From Epichloe hybrida (lineage: Eukaryota > Ascomycota > Sordariomycetes > Hypocreales > Clavicipitaceae): a stretch of 64,000 nucleotides of DNA. The position numbers and the translations under genes were made by a program. The DNA lies in the NCBI GenBank assembly GCA_019022495.1, contig JAFEKR010000002.1:5394001-5458000 (forward strand), in the 5' to 3' direction. This document shows, piece after piece, positions 1 through 15,473 of this stretch; the stretch's first letter is position 1, and each line of letters begins with the position of its first letter. The notes below the pieces were generated by a model. It was not told the DNA's origin. It ran no database searches and saw only the letters and a list, made by a program, of their open reading frames with translations.

Positions 1-170
1 TTATTGATTGACCTTTTTAATACTACGCACCCGACGAAGCCGGCAAAGTCGCAGATCCCTGCCAGCACCGCATTGAGCCTTGATAGTTTGACTGGCCCGC
101 CATCATTCATGAATAATTCTCCATTCCCTGGATTGATCGTCATTTCTCATGTCAGGCAGGAAAGGCAATT

Positions 171-194
171 GCAGGCAGGCAGGCAGGCAGGCAG
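171..194. repeat. (GCAG)6 microsatellite
   Basis: Six perfect head-to-tail copies of a four-base unit in non-coding DNA. Nothing suggests a function. Confidence 0.9.
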
Positions 195-743
195 CAAACT
201 TGGCAGGTCAACTAAGCAGAAAATGAGCATGATGAGAAAAAAAAACAAAGCACAAAGTCCGGAGTCTGATGGTCGAGACGCATGCGGTGGAGAAGTCGAC
301 GTTTCTGCGAGATTACAGATGAGATCCATCATGTCGTGCAGCCACCGAGTCATCCGCCGGAGCCGCAGGACTTTGCTGCATCTCGAGCGACAATGACACA
401 AAATTTGACAGAACGCACGCACAGCACGTTTGACCACATCGGGTGGTCCAGGTCCGACTCATGGGAGAAATCTTATTCGTGCGCAAGTTTCGCATCCGAG
501 CAGCCGTGTTACCGGTGGTTCCTTGGGGGTTGCCACGCTCCGTTGCATACCTACCATGTCTTTCTGGCATGCCGGTGCCAATGGCGACGGGGGGGGATTA
601 TATAATAATTTATGACTTTTTGACGGTGATTGATGTGGGCGAGTGCAGGGGAGGAGGAGGGTGACAGGAATGCAGAACAGGGAGAAAAGAAGGGGTGTGC
701 TGCAGCATTCCAATGGCCGGCCGAGCCTGCTCCATGTATCTGA

Positions 744-776
744 CTTCTTCTTCTGCTTCTTCTGCTTCTTCTTTTC
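744..776. repeat. CTT-rich imperfect microsatellite
   Basis: Runs of CTT interrupted by CTG triplets in non-coding DNA. A second, perfect (CTT)7 tract lies at 1461-1482. Confidence 0.85.
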
Positions 777-3700
777 CCCTCCGAGAAACAGCATGACTGG
801 TGCCCCTTTTTTCACTCCCATTGTTGACCTTGCTCCGCACGCTCAGGGCACACGCAGTCTTGCAGGATCCATTCATATCATGTTGCTTCAACCAACGTCC
901 GTCCCTTGTGCCAAGAATAAAGTGCGGATGGATGCGGATGCGGCAATCGCCACTTCACCCTTTTTCAACAGTTCAGGCACGAAAAAAGCATGGGAGTAGA
1001 ATAATACATATATATATATAGCAGGATCTAACAACGGTGCGGGGACCAAAACAACAAAGTGCCCGAGATATGTATGTAATCGATGCTATTAATAACATGG
1101 CAATCCATGTTCCATCTGTCATGGTTCACATGTACCAAGTACTCCGTATATCGCAAGGCTAAAATAATCCGTATTTAGCTGACAAGCAACCGACAAATGG
1201 ACCGATGGACCGATGACGACGAAACATGGAACTGTTTGTACACTTGGAATCTCCCCGCGTGCAAACGCCACTACGCTCGAGACGTCTCGCCATCGCATCA
1301 GCAAGCAATTCTGCTGCAGGAAACATGACAGTCCCCTCTGGCCCCGTGCAAATTTTCAGGAAGACGAGCAATTGAGGTGAGGCTTGCTTGCATGCATGCA
1401 TGCACTCTACACGAATCGCTCCCTCAGTGGCAGGCGCAATCGATCTCGATTGTAAAATCGCTTCTTCTTCTTCTTCTTCTTCTCTGCTTTGCATTGCATT
1501 GATGAATGAATGGTGTTTGATTCCCGGACTGCATGCACCAGATGCTTGCAGGAAGGAGCTAATGCAGCTAGCTACTGTCTTGCTATCAGCCCCCATATTT
1601 TTATCTTATTATATCATGCCCGGTCTTGTTATGGGGGGTTTTTTTTTCTTTTGGTTTTTCTTGCTGTCAACGGGATGCGGCGAGGCGGCAGAAAATCGGT
1701 GTGCAAAATCTCCTTGCTCGCATTCGATTCTCATCATGTAGTCCATACATGACCATCTTGCAAAGAGAGCGGCTACCATTTGGAGACATGGACAGACCGC
1801 CATGAGACGAGGCAGGAGCGATATTGTGTACAATGATCCGTCCGTTGCACGGATTACGGACTACAGACGATAACAGGATAAGAGACATGTCGATGCAGGG
1901 GTGTGCACATGTTGTGGATGCAGACACGGTCCCGTTTAGGTTGTCATGAGAGACAAGAGCGTGGGATCACGCAGCCAAGGGGCATGGGCCGGTAGGGAGG
2001 GTCCAACGGTCCACAATGGCACACAATTGAAAACATTTGCATGGCGGCATGGGGCATGGGACGGCCGACACGAGACATGGATGGACCATGGTCCATGTGT
2101 GTGGATTCGTGCGCTCAAATGCCCGCCACGCGCCATGAATCCCATCTTTGCGCACCTGGCTGGCCTTGCTGGCTTGCTGATCTCGTGCCATTCTCCACAC
2201 TCAGTTCAGCTTGCTTTCGACGTCGGTTGATATTCCATTGCTGCAGGCAGGTGCAGGCAGGTTGCTGAAAAAACATTCAGCAGCAAAGCAGACCAATGTG
2301 AACCACGGGGAGGGCCCCCCGAGGGGACTGGGGCGACCGCCGCCGAGCCCTGCCCTGCCTGGTCAGGGCGCCAAAAGTGTGGGCTGCGACCGCCATAACA
2401 CCCCAATACATCCCAATCAGCAGGGCGCTCACCTCTGCTGGATCGCCTGGTGACCAGGGTCTTGTGTAATTGCGCTCGGCACCAGGAAACCCTCGTTATT
2501 AGTCATTGGCCGCCAGTCACACCCAACCCTGGTCTCGGAGCCCGTTGCGTGGCGTTATCTCTGGCGTGCAGCCGGACAAGCACGCAAGGCGAAGAAGCAC
2601 CGCTTGTTCGGCCGCGCCTCTCATCCATCACCCTCACTCACCAGGCGATTCCGTTAGTCGTCGGTCGTCGGTCGTTAGTGATGCGATGGGTGCTTTTGTC
2701 GCGCCGCCCACCCCTGCAAAGTCCCATCTCGGCTGGCACGCCTGTTATTTGAGTATGCAGCCCGCTCCTTCCCAGTCCTTCCCAGGGACCCCTCCTTCCC
2801 GAATGGACCCCTTCTTGAATCTCTCAACCTGCCCTCGACTTCCCTCCTCTCTCTCCCCTTTCTCTGTGCAACCATCGAGGCGCGAAACGGGCCTGCATCC
2901 TCGACAACGCTTTTCTCCTCGATTCCATCTCGGGGCTTGAAATAGCCTCATGTCCTTACACCACCTCCTCTTGGCTTGAGTACGGATGTCGCCTTGATTC
3001 TGACGACACTTTGGCCGACTTGCTCAGAGTTCTGGTCCTTGCGAGGTGAGTCATCCGCTGCAAAAATCGTTTGTTGTTGTCGCCGCTCCTCTGCACTTGC
3101 GGTGTTTTGTTGTCTATCCACCCTGGTTATAGAACATGTCCACTTTACGACCAAACCACTCTTGTTCGCTTTTCGTGCTTCTTGTTTGCATGAACGTCAA
3201 AGTTTACTTTGCGTCATCGCTGCCTTATTCGAATGCTTGTTTTTTATTTTCCCATCCTGTTGCTGCTTGTGAACAGCCTTCGTTGCCTCGCGATCCGTTC
3301 GTTGGTCGTCCCATGCAACCGACCTCAATTTTTTTTTTCCCCGTCTCTCTGCGGAGGTCCATAGCTCTGTTCCTTCTTCATTGTGCCGTCACACTGTGAA
3401 ACTCTCTCATTTTTGGTACACCTGTGAATGTATCAAAGCAACAGCATTGCCGCGATTCCTTGTCTGAACCCCGGGAGACTTGTAATTATCCTCACAGCGC
3501 TCGGAACTGGACATCGTTTGCACAAACCTATCCATAACACCCAAGACGACGGACTTGACTTGACTGTTCAGTACACTGTGGATGGCACCAGTTTTTGTTC
3601 AAGACGTGGTTTGTGTTCGACCTTTGGCTATCCTTGTCCGCTAACTTGCATCAGCAGGCCAGACCGGTGTCATCTGGAACGACAACTTCCAGCGGCGCGT

Positions 3701-3816
3701 TGAGGACTGGGACGAAAATCTGTCCTACTCGTTCTGTCTCTCTTGCCCTTTCGACATTTTCATACGCCGAACCCCCCCCCGGTTGTTTTATACGTGTGAG
3801 GGAAAACATCGACAGC

Positions 3817-6463
3817 ATGGATTCTGAGGACGGAGAACATTTCATAAAGGTAAATTGACGAGGTCCATGCGCCGACAAGGCATACGAATTACTTCTTTGA
3901 TACGTGACAAAGCTGATCTAACTTTTTTTCCCTTCTTCGTGTTGATTAGCAACTGGCCGCCTTTGTGCGCACCCATGAGAAGGCTCTCGCCAATGCCTTG
4001 CAATTTCAGCGCCGCGAGGTGCGCCATCGAACGTCCCAAAGCACAAGTGCAGCCACGATCCCCTCATACCCGACATTGCCAGAACGGCCTTCAACCTCTT
4101 CCTCCTCAACTGGCTCGCTGGCTGCGGCCTTCTCATTGGGCTCTCTCAATTTCACGTCGCATAACGTGAGGTCGGCAAAATTGGCTCTTACCCCTCATCA
4201 CCTCTTTTATCTGCTCTCTCGGTTCGAGGACCTAGGCATCAATGTCGGTCCCATGAAAGTGCGCCTCGAGAACCTCCATGATAGTTCCCTATCCACCAAC
4301 TATGTTTCATTTCTGGGCAATACTCAGCGAGCTCGTAGCCGCAGCGCTGACGTGGGGTCGATACACTCCGTCTCTAGCATGCGCAGTGTCGTGTCGGGCA
4401 TGTCTGCCTTGTGGAACAGCTTGGGAATCGGTGCAAGCATATCTGCTGCGCGAACTGAACGGCAAAAGGCGGCCATTCAAGCCGACCTCAAGTACTTGTA
4501 CTCTGCCTTCACCAAGATTCCGTGCCTCAAACTTGCCCCTGACTGGCGAGCAAGGCTGATAAGTGGATACGAGGAATTTCCATTCGACTCTGCAGTACCT
4601 ATATACGTTTTCAAAAATCTGCAAGCTCTCGAGATAAACAGTCTCGACTTTCGTCAGTTCTTTGGCTGGGATCGTCTTGCCGATCAGCTTCGATCTCTCA
4701 CCCTGAAGCATGCGGGGATCGAAGATCCTGCCGACATTTTGATCGACATCGTTCTGGATGATATGGACAAGAGACGTCGTCGGACTTCCAAATCCCAATC
4801 GTCACCGACCACGACTTGGGCCGCCGCCAACAGCCCTCGTCGTAGTCCCATGATCACATCCCCCGAGCTTGTCAGAGCTGCCTCGGCTCCTGGGTCTCCC
4901 GAACACCGAACTCTCCTTGCCGAGCTTCGTCTCGGCTCCATGACACCAAACGAGCCGGTGGTGGAAGATAGTGAAAGCTCTGATACTGCCAGGCCCTCGC
5001 TGTCTCGCGAAGACAGGGACAATTTTGCTCCTCCATCTCCAAGCAAACTTTCCCGACCTCGAAGCATTAGCCCAACCCGTCCAGCAAGCTCCAGAAATAA
5101 CTCGTCGCAAGTGAGATCTTCTCAGCAGCGCATCAAACGTTCTGGCTCAGGAAGCTCTCATTCAAGCCTCTCCGAGTCCTGGCACCATCATACACGGGGT
5201 AGTTCTGGCAATCTCTTAGCCATGGGTATTCTGCCAGCATCTAAATGGCGCTTCTTACGACACCTCAGCTTAGCTGACAATGCCATCACAACTATTCCCC
5301 CTTCCAGTTTGGCACCTCTCTCGAACACGCTCTATTCACTCGACCTGTCATCCAATCTCTTCAGCCAGATTCCCGATAGTCTGGCTACACTTACAGCTCT
5401 CCGTGCCTTGAACCTTTCGCATTGCATGATCGATTCGCTGCAATCCTTGACTCGCAACCCACTCCCCGCCATCACCGCCCTCAACCTACGAGCGAACCGA
5501 TTACAATCTCTAGCTGGAACAGAGAAGTTGTATCCATTAGAGCGGCTTGATCTCCGAGACAACCATCTCGCCGACCCACTCGAACTTGCCAGATTGACCG
5601 GCATCCCGGATATTCGCGAAGTCTGGCTGGAAGGCAATCCCTTCACACGGACCCATAAGGATTACCGCATGATTGTCTTCAATCTCTTCAGGGGCGCCCC
5701 CGGCCATACGGAGGACATTGTTATCGATGGCACTGGCCCAAGCTATGCGGAGAAGCGCCTGTTGCTTGAGAGGTCTCCGATTCCTGACTCTGTACCCGTG
5801 GTCAAGCCAAAGCCTGCCAACGGTCCCGTTGTGGTAGATGTTAGCAAGCCTGCTATAATTCACAATGAGCCCAAAGAGCCGTTCGTGTTTCGCAAAGAGC
5901 GGCCTGTGGCTAAGGCTGTAAAAAGTGAAGTAAATACGAGCTCTACCCGACATCGCAAGGTGTCCAAGAGACGCATCGTCGATCTTGCAACGGGCGACGG
6001 CGCTACGTCTTCCTCTCCAACGGATTCTAAGAAAGAGACTATGAAGGTCACAACAGAGACTTTGAATGTCAATCATCCAGTGTCGCCGCAAGCCTTGAAG
6101 ATTGCATTGCCGCCACTTGTGCTATCAGATGATGGCAAGAACAAGTCTCCTACAGCTTCCTCCGAAAGACCGCCCGCGCCCGTCAGACCACACTCCTTTG
6201 GTGACGTGGCATTTACAGAAGGGCCGATCCAGTCTCAGGACTGCTGGGACACCAGTGGTGAGATGTATCGTCGCAAAATCGAAGCCTTGCGCGACAGAGT
6301 TGGCAGCGGCTATCTAAGTGTGTTGAGTGAGGAGAGCTGGGATGGGAACACGAGCCCATTCTTGTCTTCTGTTGTCCCGTCTGTTGGATCGCTCCGAACT
6401 GGTCACGTATCCCATCACGTACCTCAAGCCCAAGCTGTCCACAGCGGCCGCACTTTGGGCTGA
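3817..6463 (+). CDS. Leucine-rich-repeat protein, 848 aa
   Basis: Two exons, 3817-3849 and 3950-6463, with a 100-nt intron whose end shows a CTAAC branch site before TTAG. The first exon gives only 11 residues (MDSEDGEHFIK) and joins in frame to QLAAFVRTHEKAL. Residues about 440-590 hold five or six leucine-rich repeats of the LxxLxLxxNxL type, closed by an LRR-cap-like stretch ending in WLEGNPF. A serine- and arginine-rich disordered region lies before the repeats and another fills the C-terminal third. The layout of a conserved N-terminal block followed by central repeats recalls nischarin or STK11IP-type proteins, but that is only an architectural resemblance. There is no catalytic motif, signal peptide or membrane segment. 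It is probably a scaffold or adaptor of unknown partner. Confidence 0.85.
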
Positions 6464-8080
6464 TTGTGAACGTTTATGGGGTGACCACAGTGCTACTACT
6501 TTTTCGTGCCCACCAAGTTATCCTTGGATTGATACCCCTACCGAGCGAAATCCCTTGTTCCACGCTTTTAGCAACTGGAGCGTTTGCCTTTTGTTCTTGG
6601 TTGCTTTGACTTCATATGGATGCCATGTCCTGTGAATTGATTCTTGGAATTTAATACACCCCTTTTGAGTTTTGACGTTGGACTTTGTTTTTTGCCCTAG
6701 GAGGTTGGTAACATGGCTTATGGAACGATTTTACGAAGCATAGCGATTTCGGCGCTCGGGTTTCTGTTTGCAAAATCGGTGGCTTTGGTCTTTTTACGCA
6801 GTCTGGCTTTATCTTAAGATTCTCCAGCTCTGTTTGAACGGAGCCGTCTTGGTTTCACACATGGGTGGAACCTGTTCTTTGTCGTTTGGTGGGTTCAGGT
6901 GGGTGTTGACCGTTTTGCTTGCTGGTATGAGCATGGTGAGAAAGTGGATGATGGATGTCTTGGCATGTTGTTTTATTTTGCCATGTGGGAGACTCGGCGC
7001 CGGACGATCCGGATAAGGGCAAATAAAATAAATCCTACGCTATGACGTATGGGTAAATTATCTTTTTTTGGCAAGTCAACGACAACGACTAGTTAGAGTG
7101 CCAGTTTTGGCAGTGGACTAATAGAGCAAAGCATTGGCTGATCATGAATCTGTTTCGAGTTTTGAGGGAAAAGCATCTGTTCGTACTGCGTCAAATATCA
7201 TGTCTGCAGTGGGCGCCTCTGTATGTAAATGTCATCAGACGAGGCACCCACCCGTTGGCATGCCAAGTCGCGATGGTCAATCTGCTGATAAACCTTCAAG
7301 GAGTCGGCTTCGCCTTTTCAGAGCCACACGTGCCTGTGTCGTTTCATACGTCTGTATATTGCACATGATTGAGATTTCATTCAAATTACCGGACTAAACC
7401 CATCAATCCTCTGCTTCCATCACGGGGTGAGAGGCCGAATCAGCACGTAGATGGACAAGCCGATTAGTCGCTGCAAGGCAAGACCAACTTCGTGACATGG
7501 CGAATTGCGCAAGAACCACATTTCTCGGCTCGTTCCCCAGATACGAATTGCAGTGCAGGTGCGATGGCGCCTTATTGGACCAAAAGTGGTAGAGCAAAGT
7601 GGCGCCGCTGCTGACTAAGTCGGGTGTGCAGCAGAGGGAGGCGTTGGAGCCAAGCAGCTCACTAGCCGAAAGAAGACAAGGAATCCATCCACGCCGTGCC
7701 GTGGGTATCAAGTGGTCCGTGCGCCTGCGACTTCACGCGTTATCTGTTTTTCGCTCTCCTCCGACGACAGATGGCCTCCCGACGACGTATCAACGAGCCA
7801 CTGCTCAATATCGGCTCTTTCCATCCCTTTGCGCCACGACGAGACTCGTTTTTCAGTCACTCAAGTCACCAGATACGTGCGACCTTGAGTCTACGGGCGT
7901 CAACACGGGGCTCTGAAATGATCGCCTACCCCGCCCCTGCCCCTTGACAAGGTCGCGCGCAATTTGACCCCCCCTGGTTCCTCTCTTCATGACGACGCTG
8001 CTTGCCACGACAAATTTCACAATTGGATTGGATCGAAACGGTGTATCCGCGTCAAATCGAGAAGAGTGCGCAATCCAGCC
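6464..8080. other. Intergenic region between LRR and NTO1-like genes
   Basis: About 1.6 kb between two genes on the same strand. It should hold the 3' end of the LRR transcript and the promoter and leader of the next gene. Pyrimidine-rich segments lie near 7740-7980. No gene, repeat family or RNA seen. Confidence 0.6.
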
Positions 8081-11000
8081 ATGGCTCCTGCCTCGCCAAC
8101 ATCAAGAAGGACGCCAACGGGCCGCCCTCGCGGCCGCCCTCCCGGATCGACGAACGCGGCGCGCGCGGCAAGACAAGCTCTGTCTGCCGGGCCTGTCACA
8201 GAGCCACCACCGAAACGGCGAAGGTACATTCCCGGAGGACCTGGAGGCGGTGGTAGATTTATAGACGCAGATGAGCAGGACGTTCCAGCTCCGACTTCAG
8301 TACCTAGACCACGGTCAACTGCAACACGAAGCGTCCTGAATGGACCTTCACCATCGGTCGCATCTCGACGAGAGAGAAGCACTCGATCCCGCGCGTCTGC
8401 AAGTGAGGAACTAGAAGAAATGAGATGGGGTACCGCTGCTGCTGTGGCGGCCTCGGTCAAGCAAGCTGAAGATTACAAACCGCGAGAAGAGCGCAGTTGG
8501 GAAGAATTCCATCCACATCTCGATATCGAAAAGACGTTCATGGTTTTCTCTGCGGACGATGTTGATGGCATCTCCAAAGGTTCGCCTGGTGCCCCTGCGG
8601 CGCAACAATCAGGCACACCGTTGGCAAATGGATCCATGACTCCCTCGCGGCAAATCAATCCTGCCTCGACGGGGACGACTCCGAACCCTCAGGGAAAGAC
8701 TGAGACCAATCTGTTTGACACACAACTAGGAACTCCATCAAGGCGGTCGAGGCGACCGACGCGCGAGGTCGTCAGCTTCTACACGTCTCGACCATCAGAC
8801 CTGGGAATGACCCCTCGAACGCCTAAAATACTACCCATATCCAATCAAACTCCGAAAGAAAAGCTGGACCTCAAGTTGCCATCCTACCGTAAAACAAACC
8901 GCATTGAGCTATTTGAGAGTAAGACTTTTGGCCAGGCACGTTATGTCGACAAGGCGATGAGCAACGTCGGCTATCAAGAGAGCGACGAGTTCATCCGTCC
9001 CGATGCCACACTGATCAAGGCCATCGATACCAATGCAGAGGAGGATCTCGACCTTGCGCCTGTCAACAGCAACGAAGACCATTCTCATCATTCTAGGCTT
9101 GGCCGCGTCGAATATGACATGGATGAGCAGGACGACATGTGGCTGGAACATCTCAATGCCCAGAGAAAGCAGAACGAGCTCGAGGCCATCACAAGAGAGG
9201 TCTTTGAAATTACAATAACAAAGATTGAGAAGGAGTGGCATTCTCTCGAGAAAAGAATACCAAAACCTAACCCAAAGCCCCCGCAAACACATCGACCCAG
9301 ATCCAGTTCTGCTGCGGCAGTAAATGGTGAGACGCAATCCGGAGAGGAGCCGGATAGCAAGTGCGCAATCTGCGACGATGGCGACTGTGAGAACACAAAC
9401 GCGATCGTCTTCTGCGACGGTTGCAATCTGGCTGTGCATCAGGAATGCTACGGTGTGCCGTTCATCCCTGAAGGCCAATGGCTCTGCCGCAAATGCCAGC
9501 TCTGTGGCCGAGGCATTCCTGTAAGGATAACTCGCGCCAGCCTCCCTACCGTCGACATGCAAGAAGAATGTCCTTTGCTAACTCGCGTTACATTCTAGAC
9601 ATGTATCTTCTGCCCCAATACAGACGGCGCGTTTAAACAGACCAACTCCTCCAAGTGGGCGCATCTGCTCTGCGCGATGTGGATTCCGGAGATATCGTTG
9701 GGTAACCACACGTTCATGGAGCCGGTGATGGATGTGGAAAAAGTGCCAAAAACAAGGTGGAAGCTGTCCTGCTATATTTGCCGCCAAAGGATGGGCGCGT
9801 GCATTCAGTGTTCCAACAAGAACTGCTACCAGGCTTTCCATGTCACATGTGCCAGAAGAGCCAGGCTCTACTTGAAAATGAAGACCAGTCATGGTGCTCT
9901 GGCTGTTTTGGATGGCAACATGGTCCTCAAAGCCTTCTGTGACAAGCACTGCCCACTGGACTACAGCAAGGAGAATAATGTTCACCAGGCAGCTCGATCA
10001 GCCAAGAAATTCTACAAGAGAAACATGAAGGGGCGTATATGGGCAGACAGTCTGGCCATGGCCAATGTCATTGCTGCTCAGCAGCGAAGCCTGCTGACAG
10101 AGGTTCCTGCCAACGCGCAGGCGGACAGTGCAAAGAATCTCTCGGCCGCGGCAGAAAGAAAGAAGAACGACCAGCCGCCCAAAAATATGTGGAAGCTTCC
10201 GTCCGGCGCGCCAATTATTCCTCAAGCTGTCTTCGACATCGTTGAAGCGTCCATCCAACGATTCCCGTTCCGCAAACGCAAAGACTTTCTGAGCGAAGCA
10301 TGTCGCTACTGGACTCTAAAGCGGGAAGCCCGGCGTGGCGCTGGCCTGCTCAAGCGCCTCCAGCTGCAAATGGAGACCTTTTCGTCCATGGAGCTTACTA
10401 GGCGAGACTTCTCATCGATGGGACCGAACGGCAAGGCGCGTCTGGCGCGGCGAGTTGAGTTTGCCGAGATTATACTGAAAGACCTAGAACAGCTCAAAGA
10501 TCTTTCGGAGAAAATTGTGCAGCGGGAGCAGATCAAGGCCGACGCGGCCGAGCTTGAGCACGAGTTTGTGGACGAGTGCTATTTTCCCGTGGCTAAGCAC
10601 CTGCCCGCCGCGATTGAGAAGGCTATGTCGTAAGTACATTTGTTGAAAACACGTCCCTTGTCTTTTCCTTTTACGCAGCAAGAGCAGAGTGCTAAGTGTC
10701 GTGTGTTTGCAGTTTGGACAAGGACTTGTTCACGAGTGGCTTGGATGATTTGCAGTCCCGTGTCAACCGGCGGTTCTATACCAGTGCCATGGCGTTCGCC
10801 CAGGACTTGGGAGACGTCATCGGTACAAGAATCGCAAATGTCCCTAGTTCTGCGCACCGAGGCGGCGAGCCACAGACCGAAGTCGGCGACGCATCCCCTG
10901 CCAAAACGAACTTCTCTGATATCCGGGAACGGCGCAAGCTTGGCAAGCGTATCCTCAAGGCGGTGCAGCCCCTTTTGGAGGCGGCTCTGCGGGTCGAATC

Positions 11001-11778
11001 CGAGATCTCGAACAAACCATATGAAACGCTGCAGAAAGAGTTGGATAGCCTTATTGAAGCAAGCATTGACACGTCAAGAATTGCCACGACCTCGGAAACG
11101 ACGACAAAACAGGAAGAGGGGGAAGATACCATCATGGTCGACGCTGTGGACTCGTCAGAAATTACCGTCAAGAGCGGTCCCATCGATGCAGGCGCCAGTG
11201 AGGATCCAGACGCCGATGGTGACCCCATGGACACGGCTGAGGACGGTGGTGCGGAAGGCCAAGATGGAGTCAACATTCAGGTCAACACGTCTGGCCTAGG
11301 CATCGTCAATGTCAAGTCGGAAGAGCCGCCCACAGCATCACCAAGGAAGAGCAAGCGAGGCAGAAGCAACGGCCCTCCAACATCCGAGACACCGCCCGGA
11401 AGCGAAGAATATGCCAACCTGGCCCCGTCTGACGTTCAGACAGGACCTCCCACGCCCCCGCAATCCAACGGAAGCTTGGGCAAAGAACCCTTGGATCCCT
11501 TGACAGACGGAGGCGTCCTATGGTACCTCAAGTCGATGCAACCACAGGGTACCTCCATTCTCGGAGAACACTGGGTCGGTGGCCGCGATGCCGTGCGGAT
11601 GCTCAGTGAGGAACTGACCGACCTCGATGACGAAGAGCTTAAGGGGCTCCGAGCCGAAGTCGATGAGTCCGTCAAAGCTGCAGGCCTAGATCTAAACGGT
11701 CTGTCGGACACGGGTGCCACGAAAGCCAAGGCCTCGGCCAAGCCCAGAAAGAGAAGAGCTTCCGGAAGGCGGAGATGA
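8081..11778 (+). CDS. NTO1: Nto1/BRPF-like PHD-finger protein (NuA3-type HAT subunit)
   Basis: Three exons, 8081-9520, 9599-10629 and 10713-11778, give 1178 aa. The start is the ATG of MAPASP; the frame is open further upstream but without an earlier ATG. An AT-hook-like GRPRGRPPG lies near residues 14-22. An enhancer-of-polycomb-like region (about 240-395) is followed by a C4HC3 PHD finger at about 427-477 (CAICDDGDCENTNAIVFCDG onward, ending in WLCRKCQLC). An extended zinc knuckle/PHD then runs from CIFCPNTDGAF across the first intron. This order of EPL-like, PHD and extended PHD is that of BRPF1-3 and yeast Nto1, which bridge a MYST acetyltransferase to histone H3 tails. No clear bromodomain or PWWP domain follows, unlike animal BRPFs. 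A nuclear chromatin role is inferred from the family. Confidence 0.88.
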
Positions 11779-14152
11779 TGTATACTATCAACAATCTTGC
11801 TTCTTTATTTGACATGTCTACCATGTTTTCTGCTGTATTTTTCAAGCAGAGCATCTGGGCAAACCCCTTCCCCACCCCTTTTTTATTATTTTTTTTTTTT
11901 CCTTCCTTTTCATCTTCTATCCACAAATGACCAACAGGATCGTTTGTCACAAATTTGGCTGGCGTACAGGGCGGTAATAATGGGACAGGTCGGGACTTAT
12001 GGACGTGGCATTCTACTTATTTTTCTGTATCTACTCTGGTTCTCTTCTTGACACGTCCGTTTGGTGGATTGAGAATGGTAAATTTCTTTTTTTTTTTTCT
12101 TGTTCAACATCAGGCGTTGGTCTACTTTTTCTCACCATCTCAGCAGGTATGATATGGTGATGTTGCTAGTGTAGATGAGATGAGAAGTTGTTGATAATGA
12201 GTTGCATATCGGCTTTGAAAACGTGATGGCGGCATTGGCCGATGTGACGGATGAGACTGGCTCGCCCTTCGCCCTTGGCCCCTTGTGAATAGAGTTCAGG
12301 CAGCTGAGCTACTCGGCTGGCCGCCGGCAATGACGGTTGTGACTCGTTGAGCACCCAACCGCCTTGCGCCTGGCATGAACGAAAATGAACGGAAATGAAC
12401 GGAAAAGTGGATCGGGAAAAGGGGGGGGGGTGCTTGGGCTGTACGGACTATGTTCTTGGGGTTTTTAACAAAGTCGAGGTCTGTGGAGGACCTCTGAGGG
12501 ATTGATTGCGTTGTCACTTTTGCTTCTTCCAGATCAGTGCATGTCTGGGCGACAGCTTCTGGATCGGATGGGCTGGAACTGCGAGATGACCGGTTGCTGC
12601 TTTGTTGGGTGGCGTGTTGGCGGACCACCACTTTGAAAAGCAAAGCAAATGCGACCGCCCCAAGGTGAAGAAAAGAGAAGAGAAGAGAATGGCGAGATGT
12701 GCCATCGCATCATCGTGTTGTTTCTTGCACCTGAGCCGAGATGGCTGAGATGGCTGAGATGGCTGCCCGCATTCGACACGAGTGCCGTGACTGGCTGGCT
12801 GCCCAGATCCTCCTCCACCTCCACTTCCTTCCTCCAGTTGACGTTGACCTGGCCACTCGGGTGGAGCCTGTTGTCTGTCCCGACCGTCCTGTACGGAGTA
12901 AACTACGGTCCGTATCAAGTCACCTCCTCTAGTCCGTAGGCTCTGGGGCTCTCATCTACAGCGCTCTCGGAGAGGCTTCGGAGAGACCCTTGGACAAAGT
13001 TCCAAAGGTGAGTGCTTCCCATCAGGGGCGCGGCAGTCGCATCACTTCCAACAAGTGTCCACGCCCGCTGGCTCGCACACTGGCAACTGGAGGAGCACTG
13101 CCCCCGCTCCGCTTCCCTTCCCCTCCGCTCCCCTCCCCTCCTCAACGTTTGGAAGAAAAAAAAAAAAAAGATAACACCAGACCAGATCAGACCAGACCAC
13201 ACCAGACCACACCAGACCAGCCCAATCCATTCAACGGCCTCCTTCCCCCTTCACCTGCTCCAAAAGCGATTTTTCCCACCCACGACGAACTGCCCAACAG
13301 GCGTTATTTTCAAGACGACGACCTTCCCCCACGCGGAAAGAACAAATAATAAGCGATCAGGTTGAGACATCATCCTCTCAAGACGACCGAGACCTTTTTT
13401 CTGGCATCCAGCTTCCCCAGGCCACCACGACGAACCCAGACGACGACGATACAGACCTCGGCGACCGTGTCTGTTTGTGCGTATTGAGATTGATCCCATC
13501 ATCCTCGTTTTCTCCGTCTGAATCCGCTCTCGCTTTTCCAAGGCAGCACAATTTCCGCTCGCTCCGCCGCCTCCCAGGCCGCCTCTGCCCAGCTGTGATC
13601 ACTTCGCGTAAGTTGCCTGCCTGCCTACCCTACCTCGTGTGTTTTTTTTTTTGTTTTTTTTTTTCCCCCTGGTCTTCGTCGCAGGCCCTCCAGCGTCTCC
13701 TCCCACCACTTCACGGGCGTTTGCTGTCGCCGCGCTCCGCGCTCCAAAAACCCTGCCTTGAGACGTGACAAAATTTCTCGTTGCACACGGTTTCGTGGCG
13801 GCAGTTGCACCATGGATGGATGGACTTGCATCTGGTCCAGCTCGATGCTCCCTCTCATGGGCTGGCTGTCTGTCCGTCCACACGTCCCATCGCAACAGTG
13901 CCATTCTCATTATCAAGTCTAGCGAGCGATTTACGGAATTGCCTCGTCGCTGACCTGCGGCTGGCCTTATTCCTAGACATTCTCGAGGTGCATCGTTATC
14001 AGCATTCCGTCACAAGCCTCCATCGCACGACTCCCCGCAGCCGCCACGTCCCGCGCATCGGCCTGCTCCGACGTCGCCTCGTTTTCTCCGCACCAACGCC
14101 GCCCGCCTCCACGGTACCTGCGGGCAAGCCCTCGCCAAGGGATCTACCTACT
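11779..14152. other. Long intergenic region and probable PP1 leader
   Basis: About 2.4 kb without a convincing gene. It contains poly-T and poly-A tracts, a 9-base tandem repeat (ATGGCTGAG) at 12741-12765, ACCAG repeats around 13185-13220, and one TACGGAGTA motif near 12892. A GTAAGT donor at 13608 and a CTGAC branch followed by CCTAG ending at 13976 would make a 369-nt intron in the 5' untranslated region of the PP1 gene. That intron is inferred only. Confidence 0.55.

Positions 14153-15473
<1,321 letters not shown>

Larger units (their letters stand above)
1..3816. other. Gene-free leader upstream of the LRR gene
   Basis: No convincing coding region. The open frames here are short, lack family-like sequence and overlap one another on both strands. 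The stretch holds several microsatellites, one TACTCCGTA motif near 1138, and from about 2750 to 2900 a pyrimidine-rich tract typical of fungal promoters. A good splice donor (GTGAGT) at 3046 suggests that the 5' untranslated region of the downstream gene carries an intron. That is an inference, and I could not fix the acceptor. Confidence 0.6.

Noticed and set aside
2506..2940. 144-codon plus-strand frame upstream of the LRR gene
   Set aside because: Low-complexity Ser/Pro/Arg composition from a pyrimidine-rich leader, no domain, and an overlapping minus-strand frame of similar size.
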